From positions 4,220,501-4,284,500 of the forward strand of contig OX638322.1 of assembly GCA_951812575.1 (NCBI GenBank): 64,000 nucleotides of DNA, written 5' to 3'. The translations under genes were made by a program, and so were the position numbers. Origin of the DNA: Candidatus Binatia bacterium. GTDB lineage: Bacteria > Desulfobacterota > Binatia > Bin18. The notes below the pieces were generated by a model. That model was not told where the DNA came from. It saw nothing but the letters and a program-made list of their open reading frames with translations, and made no database searches. This document shows, piece by piece, positions 49,906-59,071 of this stretch (position 1 is the stretch's first letter; each line of letters opens with the position of its first letter).

Positions 49906-49922
49906 CCGGAGATAATTGTCAA
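49893..49922 (-). promoter_or_regulatory. nadA promoter
   Basis: On the minus strand TTGACA (49922-49917, a perfect -35) and CACAAT (49898-49893) are 18 bases apart. Predicted leader of about 50 bases before ATG 49834. Confidence 0.6.
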
Positions 49923-49939
49923 CCGGAGTGGGAGAAGGA

Positions 49940-50974
49940 TCAGACGGACACGGAGTCCACAGCCGGAGAGTTCTCACGCGGGGGGAGCGGATGCTGGTTG
50001 CGATATTCCAAAAACTGGCCGACCAGATGGTAGTAGTGCTGGCGGCTGTTGAGTTCCTTCATGGCTAGCCGTAGCGGCCGACAGGGCCCAAAAGACTTTG
50101 CATACCAGTCTATGGTCTTCCTGAATTGGGTACAGGCCAGCTTCTCCCCACGCTGCTGCACCGCCCGTTCAAAATGACGGGTCATAAAGGCAACACGTTC
50201 TACCAATGGTGGCTCGGGCGGAGCTGGCTGCCCCAGCAAACCGGCCTGAATATGATGGAAGACCCAGGGGTTGGTCAGCGCACCGCGGCCGATAACAAGC
50301 CCCGCGCAGCCCGTCTCTTCGAGCATACGTTTGGCTGTTGTCGCATCACACACATCGCCGTTTCCGAAAACGGGCATGGCCTGCACAGATTCCACGACCG
50401 AGCGAATACCCTCCAGATCGACCGAGCCCCGGAATGCCTCGGCCCGCGTGCGGCCGTGAATGGTGAGGGCCGCAACACCCGCGTCTTCAAGAATAGGTGC
50501 CAGCACCGGCGCATCCAGCTGCGTCTGGTCCCAGCCCAGGCGCGTCTTCACCGTGACCGGAATTTTGACCGCCTTGGTCACCGCTCGGACGAACGCGCCA
50601 GTTTTTTTCGGGTCTTTTAACATGGCCGCGCCAGCGCCTATTTTGATGACCTTTTCAACCGGGCAGCCCATATTGATATCAATGGCGTCCGCCCCCTGCT
50701 CCTCAAGCCAGACGGCTGCATCCCGGACTTCTTCGGCCACCGGACCAAAGAGCTGGACGCTCAGCGGGCTGTCGTCCGGACGCGTTTCAATCAACTCAAA
50801 AGCCCGGCGATTTTTTTCAAGCAACGACCGGGCATGGACCAGTTCGGTTGTCGCCAGACCGAAGCCACCCACTTCGCGCATGCACCAGCGAAACGGGAGG
50901 GTCGTGTAGCCTGCCAGCGGAGCCAGGAACAGATTGGTCGCAAGCGGGAGATTAGCTATGTGGAGCGGATTCAT
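49940..50974 (-). CDS. dusB: tRNA-dihydrouridine synthase (DusB-like)
   Basis: FMN enzyme reducing uridines in the tRNA D-loop. The 344-residue protein has LAPLAGYTTLPFRWCMREVG, VQLFGPVAEEV, INMGCPVEKVIKIGAGAAML (catalytic Cys), IHGRTRAEAFRG and FGNGDVCDATTAKRMLEETG, GLVIGRGALTNPWVF. The C-terminal helical domain includes FRKTIDWYAKSF. Full length. Confidence 0.95.
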   Translation of the reverse strand: MNPLHIANLPLATNLFLAPLAGYTTLPFRWCMREVGGFGLATTELVHARSLLEKNRRAFELIETRPDDSPLSVQLFGPVAEEVRDAAVWLEEQGADAIDINMGCPVEKVIKIGAGAAMLKDPKKTGAFVRAVTKAVKIPVTVKTRLGWDQTQLDAPVLAPILEDAGVAALTIHGRTRAEAFRGSVDLEGIRSVVESVQAMPVFGNGDVCDATTAKRMLEETGCAGLVIGRGALTNPWVFHHIQAGLLGQPAPPEPPLVERVAFMTRHFERAVQQRGEKLACTQFRKTIDWYAKSFGPCRPLRLAMKELNSRQHYYHLVGQFLEYRNQHPLPPRENSPAVDSVSV

Positions 50975-51059
50975 AATTTCAGTCGTCCCATCGTCACCAG
51001 ATTAAGATAAGGACGGATATCAGCATTTCAAACATTTTCCTAAAAATGCTGTTGGGAGG

Positions 51060-51473
51060 CTACTCAAGACCCTGCAAAATGAAGCTCTCTGGCGACATAG
51101 CCGTCGCTGGAAATTTCAACAAGATTTGTCGGTCCGCCGTCACCAAGGGGCACTGTAAGTCTTGTGCTAGCACGATAAATTCACAGTCATACGCCGAACA
51201 GTGAGAAGACATCACAATATCTAGCACCCGCCGCGATGACACTTCATATTCTCTTCCCTGTAAGAACGATTCTGCTTGCTGCATAATGGCCTGAGCATCG
51301 TCAAGCGAGAAGACCTGTTGGCGCAAGTATAATGCCAACACATTGCGGAATTCCGAACGCCAGAGAAACGGAACTGCCCATTCAGGGTCTTTCCGCAGCA
51401 CTTGCTGGACCTGAGCCGTTCGTTCCCCTTCTATGTGGAGATAGGCAATCAGATTGGTATCAACGACAATCAC
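51060..51473 (-). CDS. vapC: PIN-domain ribonuclease toxin (VapC-like)
   Basis: A 137-residue PIN protein with the four acidic residues: D5 (MIVVDTN), E41 (WRSEFRN), D96 (SAYDCEF) and D114 (VTADRQ). Expected to cleave RNA. Overlaps the antitoxin stop by 4 bases. Confidence 0.9.
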   Translation of the reverse strand: MIVVDTNLIAYLHIEGERTAQVQQVLRKDPEWAVPFLWRSEFRNVLALYLRQQVFSLDDAQAIMQQAESFLQGREYEVSSRRVLDIVMSSHCSAYDCEFIVLAQDLQCPLVTADRQILLKFPATAMSPESFILQGLE

Positions 51474-51712
51474 GGACGGCCGTCTCTCTTTGCCCGTTCC
51501 AGCAGCCTATCCGTTAATGGGAGCCCGGTAGTCTGTCTTCGAATAGTTCGGGTGCGAGCGAGCACTTGCTCAACGTCAACAGGTGGAAGCTGTAATGCCC
51601 GCTCTAAACAGGCAATCGCCTGATTATTCATACTTCGACGCTCATGAGTCGCATTCTGTTTGAGTCTTGAGTACAATTCGTCTGGAATATTTTTAATAGT
51701 CAGTGTCCGCAT
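51470..51712 (-). CDS. FitA/VapB-type ribbon-helix-helix antitoxin
   Basis: An 80-residue protein: MRTLTIKNIPDELYSRLKQ with the ribbon-helix-helix fold and a C-terminal tail with LPLTDRLLERAKR likely to wrap the toxin. It overlaps vapC start (ATGA-type). Autorepression expected. Confidence 0.88.
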   Translation of the reverse strand: MRTLTIKNIPDELYSRLKQNATHERRSMNNQAIACLERALQLPPVDVEQVLARTRTIRRQTTGLPLTDRLLERAKRDGRP

Positions 51713-51821
51713 TGTCTTCTCTTCTCAGACAGGAACCAGAATGAAACCATATTGCAATCATAATAGAAGTATTGACTGAAGAGAACCAGGGGTGAAACAG
51801 GCAGCAACCAGCGTGCCACCC

Positions 51822-53699
51822 TCAGCGCCGGTCAAATTGGCGTTCGAGCTGGCGCACCGAATAGCGGACCATGGTTGGCCGGCCATGCGGACAGGTAAAC
51901 GGTGAGGTGCAATCCAGAAGAGTTTTCACCAGGGCGTGCATGGCCTCCGGGGTCAGCGTCTGGCCGGCTTTAATCGATTTTACCTTACAGGCGATACGCG
52001 CCGCCAAGTCTTCCTGTTTGGCCTCAATGGAATTGTCCGAGCGCCCTTCGGCCTGGGCTTCGGCCAGTTCGCTCAACAGCGCCGGAGTGTCGGCCGGGCG
52101 AAAATACGCCGGCGTCGCCTGCACCTGAAACGTGTTCCCCCCAAACGGCTGAATATCAAAGCCGACCTGGACGAGATAGTCGTGCAGTTCTTCCAATGCA
52201 CTACACGCGGCGGGCGATAAATCAAAAGTCTCTGGTATCAACACCGGCTGCGTCGCACTGTGTTGGTGTTGCAGGCTGTCGAGTACCTGCTCATACATAA
52301 TACGCTCATGCGCCGCGTGCTGATCCACAATCCAGAGTTCGCCTGCCACTTCAACCAGGACAAACAACTCATGGCTCTGACCAACCACACGGAATTCGGT
52401 TCCATCGGGCCGTTGCCACAAGGTCGTTTGTGAGGAGACCGGATTCAGCGGGGCTGCCTCCGCCTCGTGGACCAGCGGCTTGTCCAGCATACGTAAGCCT
52501 GGCTCAGACCGGGCTCCATAAGAGTCGGCGGCCTTGTGTCGTCTGCGGGGCCTTGGGTAATCGGCCGGGTCGGGTCTCGGAACCGCACTGTCCAAGGCCC
52601 GACTCTCAGCACGAGACAGACGCTCGCTTCGGCTGTTAGCCCGTCGCTGGTCGCGCGGCGGATCAGAGGCCGGAAGCTCAATTTTTTTGAACAGATTGGC
52701 CCGATCAAGAGTTTTTCTGACGGTCCGGACGATCATTTGGAGGAGTTCGCGTTCTGCTTGAAATTTCACTTCGCGTTTGGTGGGATGGACATTGACGTCA
52801 ACCTGGTCGGTCGGGACGGTCAGAAAGAGTACCCCCAAGGGGAAACGCCCCGCCGGCAGCAGTTCCCCGTAGCCGCGACTCAAGGCAGACGACAAGGGCT
52901 GGCTTTTCACCGGACGTTCGTTCACGAAGAAGTATTGCCCGGTCCGGGTATTGCGGCTGCGACCGGGCGGACTGACGAGGCCGGTCAGCCCAACACCCTC
53001 TTCGGCCAGGGTTGTTTCCGCACTCGGGAGCGGGAGGAATTCCTGGGCCCACTCCTTGCCGATAACCGCGCGGGCGCGCAGGGCGAGCTCAGTTTGAGAA
53101 GGTGCCTGAAACACCTCGCGTCCGTCTGACTGAAAACGAAAATGAATGGACGGACGCGACAACGCCAGAGCGACCAATACCTCATGCACCTGATGACCTT
53201 CGGCGGTCGGAGATTTGAGGAAGGCCCGCCGCGGTGGGGTATTAAAAAATAAATGCCGCGTGGTCACCGTCGTTCCCTGCGGACAGCCGGCAGGGCTTGT
53301 CTCTAACGGCGTACTGCCACCCGCCCGGACGCGCACCCCTTCGATGGCGTCCGCTGTCCGGGAGAGCAATTCGACCTGCGTCACCGCAGCAATGCTGGCC
53401 AGCGCCTCCCCCCGAAAGCCTAAGGTCGTCAGGAGAAAGAGATCATTGCTGGATTGGATTTTACTGGTCGCGTGGCGCTGGAATGCGAGCGACGCATCCT
53501 CCGGCGTCAGGCCGCTCCCGTCGTCCTGGACAACGATTTCATCAATCCCGCCCTTGGTAATCGATACGCTGATTGAGCGCGCACCGGCGTCGATCGCATT
53601 TTCGACCAACTCCTTGACAATCGAGGCGGGACGCTCAATCACTTCGCCCGCCCGGAGCTGCTCAATCGTATGCGAGTCCAGAAGACGAATATGGTTCAT
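51822..53699 (-). CDS. mutL: DNA mismatch repair protein MutL
   Basis: Couples MutS mismatch recognition to strand incision. From ATG 53699, which lies one base after the mutS stop, 625 residues. N-terminal GHKL ATPase: ELVENAIDAGA, QDDGSGL, TLGFRGEALASIA. C-terminal endonuclease motif DQHAAHERIMYE (DQHAx2Ex4E) is complete, as are ACKVKSIKAG and CPHGRPTM. So it is a nuclease-active MutL, unlike E. coli. Confidence 0.96.
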   Translation of the reverse strand: MNHIRLLDSHTIEQLRAGEVIERPASIVKELVENAIDAGARSISVSITKGGIDEIVVQDDGSGLTPEDASLAFQRHATSKIQSSNDLFLLTTLGFRGEALASIAAVTQVELLSRTADAIEGVRVRAGGSTPLETSPAGCPQGTTVTTRHLFFNTPPRRAFLKSPTAEGHQVHEVLVALALSRPSIHFRFQSDGREVFQAPSQTELALRARAVIGKEWAQEFLPLPSAETTLAEEGVGLTGLVSPPGRSRNTRTGQYFFVNERPVKSQPLSSALSRGYGELLPAGRFPLGVLFLTVPTDQVDVNVHPTKREVKFQAERELLQMIVRTVRKTLDRANLFKKIELPASDPPRDQRRANSRSERLSRAESRALDSAVPRPDPADYPRPRRRHKAADSYGARSEPGLRMLDKPLVHEAEAAPLNPVSSQTTLWQRPDGTEFRVVGQSHELFVLVEVAGELWIVDQHAAHERIMYEQVLDSLQHQHSATQPVLIPETFDLSPAACSALEELHDYLVQVGFDIQPFGGNTFQVQATPAYFRPADTPALLSELAEAQAEGRSDNSIEAKQEDLAARIACKVKSIKAGQTLTPEAMHALVKTLLDCTSPFTCPHGRPTMVRYSVRQLERQFDRR

Positions 53700-53700
53700 G

Positions 53701-56220
53701 CTACGACTCACCGGCGTGCCCAAAGAGACCGAGTTGAGCAGAGGCTTCTTTTACCCTGGTCGGGGCCTTGGGTGCCCTTCCCCGAGCACGTTTTTTGGCC
53801 GGTCGGACCAACCCGGCCGAGCCTTCGAGGTCCTGAAGGACCTCCTCCGCCCGCTCCGTCACCACCCGCGGCAGTCCGGCCAGCTTGGCGACATGGATGC
53901 CATACGATTGATCCGACGCGCCAGCGATAACCTTATACAGAAAAACAACCTCGCCCTGCCATTCACGAACGGCAAAGGTATAATTCATCAGGCCGGGCAG
54001 GAGGCCCTGCAAGTCGGTGAGTTCATGGAAATGCGTGGCAAATAGGGTCCGGGGCCGCGGCCCGTCGTCATCAACCAGGAACTCGATAATCGCCCGGGCA
54101 ATGGACAGACCGTCTGACGTCGAGGTTCCACGCCCGATCTCGTCCAGCAGCAGCAGACTCCGTTCCGTGGCTGCGTTCAGGATCTGGGCGGTTTCAATCA
54201 TTTCTACGGCAAACGTGCTTTCCCCCAGGGCAAGATTATCGGAGGCTCCGATACGGGTAAAAATCCGATCCACAATACCAATCCGGGCACGTGTGGCCGG
54301 CACAAATGAACCGACCTGGGCCAGTAGTACAATCAGCGCGGCCTGGCGTAAATATACGGATTTGCCGCTCATATTAGGGGCGGTCAACAGCAGGAACTGC
54401 TGGTCCGACCGATTGAGCTGCACATCATTCTCGACAAAGACGCTTCGTCCCAGCAGCGACTCGACAACCGGATGCCGTCCGCCAATGATTGTCAGTTCGG
54501 CCGCCTCTGACATTTCGGGTCGCACATAGTGCTGATTGACCGCCACCCAGGCAAAGTCGGCCAGGACGTCAAGCTGGGCACATGCCTGGGCAAGCGCTTG
54601 AATCTGGGTCATATACTGGAGGACCAGCTCGCATAATTCGGCAAAGAGTTCCTGCTCCAGGGCGACCGAGCGGTCCTGGGCGTTGAGAATCTGATCCTCG
54701 TACTCTTTCAGCTCAGGCGTAACGAATCGCTCCGCATTGGCGAGGGTTTGTTTCCGCGTATACGCGTCAGGGACCTTATTGAGGTGGGCCTTGGAGACTT
54801 CCAGGTAGTAGCCAAAGACCCGGTTATACCCAATTCTGAGCGAGGGAATGCCCGTGCGCTCACTTTCTCGAGCCTGGAGCGCGGCAAGCCACTGCTTGGC
54901 ATCCGAGGCAATCGTTTGCAGGCGGTCCAGTTCCGCATGATAGCCTGGAGCAAAGACGCCGCCTTCTCGGAGGTGAACGGGCGGCACCTCGACCAAGGCG
55001 CTGGCGAGGGTACCCGGCAAGGGACCCAGGTCGGATTGCAGGTGTTCACGCTGTTGGCTCAGCAGCGGGCTCCGGACCGTTTCCAACGCGCGGCTCACGG
55101 CGGGAATTTGCGCCAGCGAGTCTCGCAGGGCCGCGCTGTCTTTGGGATTCGCCACTCGACAACTAAAACGGGCAACCAAACGTTCCAGGTCACGAACAGG
55201 GGCAAGCGCGCCGCGCACCGCCTCCAGCACGGCGGGCGCGTCGACAAACTCGGCCACCCCGGCATGCCGGGCTTCAATAGCCGCCACGGATAAGAGCGGA
55301 TTCTTCAGCCAGTGCTGCAACAGTCGCTTGCCCATAGGCGTGGCCGTGGCATCTAATACATCGATCAGCGCCTTGCCCCGAATATCGGGGTTCGCCGGAC
55401 GAAAGATTTCCAGGCTGCGCTCGACAACCGGGCCTAACACCATGGTTTCGCCGGTATGGAGCCGTTTCGGCAGGCCAATATGCGGCAGGCTGACCGGCAT
55501 ATGCTGCTGGAGGAAACGGAGCACCAGGGCGATGGCGACGGTGTTTTCCGGGTCCAATTCCAAGGCACGCAAGGAATCCAACCCGAAAAAAGACTGGACG
55601 CACTCGACGCTATCATCGAAGGCAGCCTGCCAGTCTTCCAGCTTTGTCAGGGTCGTCCCGGCCTGGCCGCTCCGGTACTCAGCCAGGACGGGATGCCCGG
55701 CCAGGCCCTTGGTGATGACAATCTCACGCGGCGCGAGATGAGCCAGGGAGTCAGCCAGGGCAGCTTCCGTCTCGCTCCAAAATTGGAACGCCCCGGTCGT
55801 TGGTTCGAGCAGCGCCAGTCCCCACTGTCGCCCGCTGGCAAACATCCCCAGCAAGGTCGGGCTTGTTGCGTCGGCCTCGTTCTCAACATACGTGGAAGGG
55901 GTAATGACCCGCGTGACTGCGCGCTTGACCAAGCCCTTGGCCGTTTTCGGATCTTCGACCTGGTCGTACAGCGCAATTTTCTTCCCAGCCTTGACCAGAC
56001 GGGAGATATAGCCTTGGACGGCATGATAGGGCACGCCGCACATAGGAATCTTGCCGTCTCCGCCGTCGCGGGCAGTCAGAGTGAGATCGAGCAGGTCTGC
56101 GACCAGCGGCGCGTCATCAAAAAAGATCTCGTAGAAATCCCCCAGGCGGCACAGCACAATCGCGTCCTGATGCTGTTGCTTGACCGACAAATACTGCTGC
56201 ATCAGGGGGGTGTGAGCCAT
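53701..56220 (-). CDS. mutS: DNA mismatch repair protein MutS
   Basis: Recognises mismatches. From ATG 56220 (AAGGGAAG upstream) 839 residues. Motifs: mismatch-binding FYE in LCRLGDFYEIFFDDA, Walker A APNMSGKSVYLRQ, LLLLDEIGRGTSTSDG, and FATHFHELTDL. Full length, first gene of mutS-mutL. Confidence 0.97.
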   Translation of the reverse strand: MAHTPLMQQYLSVKQQHQDAIVLCRLGDFYEIFFDDAPLVADLLDLTLTARDGGDGKIPMCGVPYHAVQGYISRLVKAGKKIALYDQVEDPKTAKGLVKRAVTRVITPSTYVENEADATSPTLLGMFASGRQWGLALLEPTTGAFQFWSETEAALADSLAHLAPREIVITKGLAGHPVLAEYRSGQAGTTLTKLEDWQAAFDDSVECVQSFFGLDSLRALELDPENTVAIALVLRFLQQHMPVSLPHIGLPKRLHTGETMVLGPVVERSLEIFRPANPDIRGKALIDVLDATATPMGKRLLQHWLKNPLLSVAAIEARHAGVAEFVDAPAVLEAVRGALAPVRDLERLVARFSCRVANPKDSAALRDSLAQIPAVSRALETVRSPLLSQQREHLQSDLGPLPGTLASALVEVPPVHLREGGVFAPGYHAELDRLQTIASDAKQWLAALQARESERTGIPSLRIGYNRVFGYYLEVSKAHLNKVPDAYTRKQTLANAERFVTPELKEYEDQILNAQDRSVALEQELFAELCELVLQYMTQIQALAQACAQLDVLADFAWVAVNQHYVRPEMSEAAELTIIGGRHPVVESLLGRSVFVENDVQLNRSDQQFLLLTAPNMSGKSVYLRQAALIVLLAQVGSFVPATRARIGIVDRIFTRIGASDNLALGESTFAVEMIETAQILNAATERSLLLLDEIGRGTSTSDGLSIARAIIEFLVDDDGPRPRTLFATHFHELTDLQGLLPGLMNYTFAVREWQGEVVFLYKVIAGASDQSYGIHVAKLAGLPRVVTERAEEVLQDLEGSAGLVRPAKKRARGRAPKAPTRVKEASAQLGLFGHAGES

Positions 56221-56275
56221 GCTGTTCTTCCCTTTTGCGCATTGTCCCACTCTACTCGGCTGGTGATGTGATAGA

Positions 56276-57400
56276 TCATTCAAGCGCCTGCTGCAAGTCG
56301 GCGATCAAATCAGCCGGATGTTCCAGACCAATCGACACACGCAGTAAGTTCGCCGGCGTGCTCGAGCTTTCTTCTATTGATGCCCGGTGTTCAATCAAGC
56401 TATGGGTGCCGCCGAAGCTGGTCGCGCTCGTGAAAAGCTTGAGCCGATTCACCAGCTCGATAGCTGCCTGCCGCCCGCCTTTGACTAAAATCGACATTAA
56501 GCCACTGCCAACGCGCATCTGGCGCAGTGCTAGCTCGTATTGTGGGTGGCTGGAATGATGGGGATAGAGGACACCTTCGATTTTGGGGTGCGCCGCCAAA
56601 TAACAGGCGACTTGCAGCGCATTCTCACTATGGGCGCGGACGCGATAGGACAGGCTCTGCAAACCGCGCGCTGCCAGCCAGCTATTCATCGGCGACAAGA
56701 CCCCTCCGCCGATTCTCACCAACCTCATGATACGCTCTGCAAATTCGTCTTCTTCGGCGAGGATGATGACGCCGCCCAATACATCGTGGTGCCCACCGAT
56801 GTACTTGGTCAAGGAAATGACGACGATGTCGGCGCCAAGCTCAATCGGATTCTGCGCGACCGGAGTAGCAACAGTGTTGTCAACCAAAAGCCTGGCGCCG
56901 CTCTCATGCGCGATATCGGCAATGGCTCTGATATCAGCCAGCCTGATCATCGGATTGGTGGGTGACTCGAGAATGACCAGTTTGGTTTTCGGACGCATGG
57001 CAGCGCGCGCCGCGTTGACATCGCTCATATCGACATACGTGGTCTCCAAACCCCAGGGCGCGAAAAATTCATTGAGCTGAACGCGGATGCCGAAGTACAT
57101 ATCGTCACTCGATACGATGTGATCCCCCGGTCTCAGCGCTTGAAATATGGTGAGCATGGCTGCCGACCCACTTGAGACGGCATGAGCTACGGTCCCGTCT
57201 TCGAGCTTGGCGAGCGTCGCTTCCAGCGCAGCGCGATTGGGATTCTGGTAACGGGTATAGACCAATTCGTCCGGGTCATGCCCTTGCCCGGTCGTCTCGT
57301 ATTCGAATGTGGTGCTGAGTACGATAGGCGGCACGATAGCGCCGCTTGTGGGATCGATCATCGCATTGTGAACCGCCTTGGTTTCCGGTCGAAGGCTCAT
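56276..57400 (-). CDS. Cys/Met-metabolism PLP-dependent enzyme (cystathionine gamma-synthase type)
   Basis: A 374-residue trans-sulfuration-type enzyme. Start ATG 57400 (MSLRPETKAVHNAM); ATG 57412 is alternative. PLP-binding Lys is in VISLTKYIGGHHDVLGG; Tyr/Arg of the active site in YTRYQNPNRAALEATLAKLE; GSAAMLTIFQAL and TNPMIRLADI follow, with the C-terminal SFGGTHSLIEHRAS and LLRVSIGLEHPADLIADL. Could be cystathionine gamma-synthase, gamma-lyase or O-succinyl/acetylhomoserine sulfhydrylase; sequence alone does not decide. Confidence 0.88.
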   Translation of the reverse strand: MSLRPETKAVHNAMIDPTSGAIVPPIVLSTTFEYETTGQGHDPDELVYTRYQNPNRAALEATLAKLEDGTVAHAVSSGSAAMLTIFQALRPGDHIVSSDDMYFGIRVQLNEFFAPWGLETTYVDMSDVNAARAAMRPKTKLVILESPTNPMIRLADIRAIADIAHESGARLLVDNTVATPVAQNPIELGADIVVISLTKYIGGHHDVLGGVIILAEEDEFAERIMRLVRIGGGVLSPMNSWLAARGLQSLSYRVRAHSENALQVACYLAAHPKIEGVLYPHHSSHPQYELALRQMRVGSGLMSILVKGGRQAAIELVNRLKLFTSATSFGGTHSLIEHRASIEESSSTPANLLRVSIGLEHPADLIADLQQALE

Positions 57401-57661
57401 GTTGTTTCCCATCCTCATCCCCTGAATTGACGCAATCATACCGGCTCGGCTCTGCCGCTGCCAAGTGCAGGCGAGCTGAGAATACGCCCGGAATTCGAGG
57501 CAATCCTCTGGAATGAGTGTACACTGCAATCGTGAGACATAATCTGCTTCCGCCTTGTCCAGCCAGTCCGGCGGGTTCGCAGGCTCTCACTTGATCTCAG
57601 GCTATAAAGCTGGAGAATGAACACCAGTCCGTAACAGCCCCAGGCAGAAAGGATGCCCATC

Positions 57662-58816
57662 ATGCCCGAACTCGACCCGGAGCAACAACAAATCCTGTCC
57701 ACACTCAACCGTTTCGTAGAGCGTGAGGTCAAGCCGGTCGCCAGCGAAATGGAGCATCGCGACGAATACCCGCACGCCCTGGTCGAGCGGATGAAAGAGC
57801 TGGGTTTATTCGGCGCGATTATCCCAACCGAGTATGGCGGCATGGGGCTGTCCTTTACCACCTACGCCATGATTATCGAAGAAATCTGTCGTGGTTGGAT
57901 GAGCCTGACCGGTGTCCTGAACTCCCACCTGCTATTCGCTCACATTCTGGCTCTGTTCGGAACAGAAGAACAAAAACAACGTCTCCTGCCAGCTATGGCC
58001 ACCGGCGAGAAACGCGGTGGTCTTGCCCTGACCGAGCCGCATGCCGGGAGTGATGTGCAGCGGATTCGGACGACGGCCAAAAAGCAGGGCGACAGCTATC
58101 TGATCAACGGCTCTAAAATGTTCATCACCAATGCGCGGCACGGCAATATTCTGGCTGTTGCCGCCAAGACGAACCCCGACGCCGAGCCCGCCTATGCCGG
58201 CATCAGCCTGTTTGCTGCCGAGAAAGGCGCTCCGGGACTCACCGTCAGCCGGGACATCAAGAAGCTGGGATATAAAGGTCTGGATACGTGTGAGCTGGCC
58301 TTTGAGGACTTTCCGACACCAGCCGCCTCGCTGATCGGTGGCGAAGAGGGCCTGGGCTTCAAGCAAGTCATGGGCGGCTTGGAAGTGGGCCGGATCAATG
58401 TTGCGGCCCGGGCGGTCGGCGTCGCCCAGGCGGCCTTTGAGGAAGCCATTCGCTATTCCCAGCAGCGCGAAACCTTTGGCAAACCAATCTGCGAACATCA
58501 GGCCATTCAGCTCAAGCTGGCTGACATGGCCACCAAGGTCGAAGCCTCCCGCTTACTGGTCCGCCAAGCGGCCGAGAAGAAAGACAACGGTGAGCGGTGT
58601 GACCTGGAAGCCGGCATGGCAAAACTGTTTGCGTCTGAGGCGTGTGAAGAAGTCGCCCTGGAAGCGATGCGCGTGCTGGGCGGGTATGGCTACACCCAGG
58701 AGTTTCCGGTCGAGCGTTTTTATCGGGACGCGCCCCTCATGATTATTGGGGAAGGCACGAGCGAAATTCAGAAACTGGTGATCGCCCGCAACCTCCTGAA
58801 AAAATATCGAATATAG
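57662..58816 (+). CDS. Acyl-CoA dehydrogenase
   Basis: FAD enzyme of fatty-acid or amino-acid breakdown. From ATG 57662 (GAAAGG about 9 bases upstream; 57653 is less likely) 384 residues. Motifs: LTEPHAGSDVQRIRTTA, GSKMFITNARHGNI, QQRETFGKPICEHQAIQLKLADM, VLGGYGYTQEFPVERFYRDA and the catalytic-Glu region IGEGTSEIQKLVIAR. Its substrate class is not determinable. Confidence 0.94.
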   Translation: MPELDPEQQQILSTLNRFVEREVKPVASEMEHRDEYPHALVERMKELGLFGAIIPTEYGGMGLSFTTYAMIIEEICRGWMSLTGVLNSHLLFAHILALFGTEEQKQRLLPAMATGEKRGGLALTEPHAGSDVQRIRTTAKKQGDSYLINGSKMFITNARHGNILAVAAKTNPDAEPAYAGISLFAAEKGAPGLTVSRDIKKLGYKGLDTCELAFEDFPTPAASLIGGEEGLGFKQVMGGLEVGRINVAARAVGVAQAAFEEAIRYSQQRETFGKPICEHQAIQLKLADMATKVEASRLLVRQAAEKKDNGERCDLEAGMAKLFASEACEEVALEAMRVLGGYGYTQEFPVERFYRDAPLMIIGEGTSEIQKLVIARNLLKKYRI

Positions 58817-58889
58817 AGTCGCTGCGCAGAGCCGTCTTTGTTTCTCACGATTTTGTCACCTAGGTGCCACTCCCGGCCCGTCTTTTGGC

Positions 58890-58918
58890 TTGGAATATCC
58901 GTGTGTTTTGTGTATTGT
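58890..58918 (+). promoter_or_regulatory. Sigma70-like promoter for fusA
   Basis: TTGGAA (58890-58895), 17-base spacer, TATTGT (58913-58918). Predicted leader is about 145 bases and contains two small hairpins (GGTCGG..CCGACC and CTCGG..CCGAG). Confidence 0.5.
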
Positions 58919-59071
58919 AGGGAAAACATTCAGCTATTTGCATTGTTCGCTATGGTTTTCTACCAACACAGGTCGGGCTCACTCACCGACCCTTCCCTCT
59001 AACCGAACGCTACATTCTTGTGTTGAATTGAGCAGACTTCTCGGAGCAGTGCACCGAGTCGGGAGAAGAAC

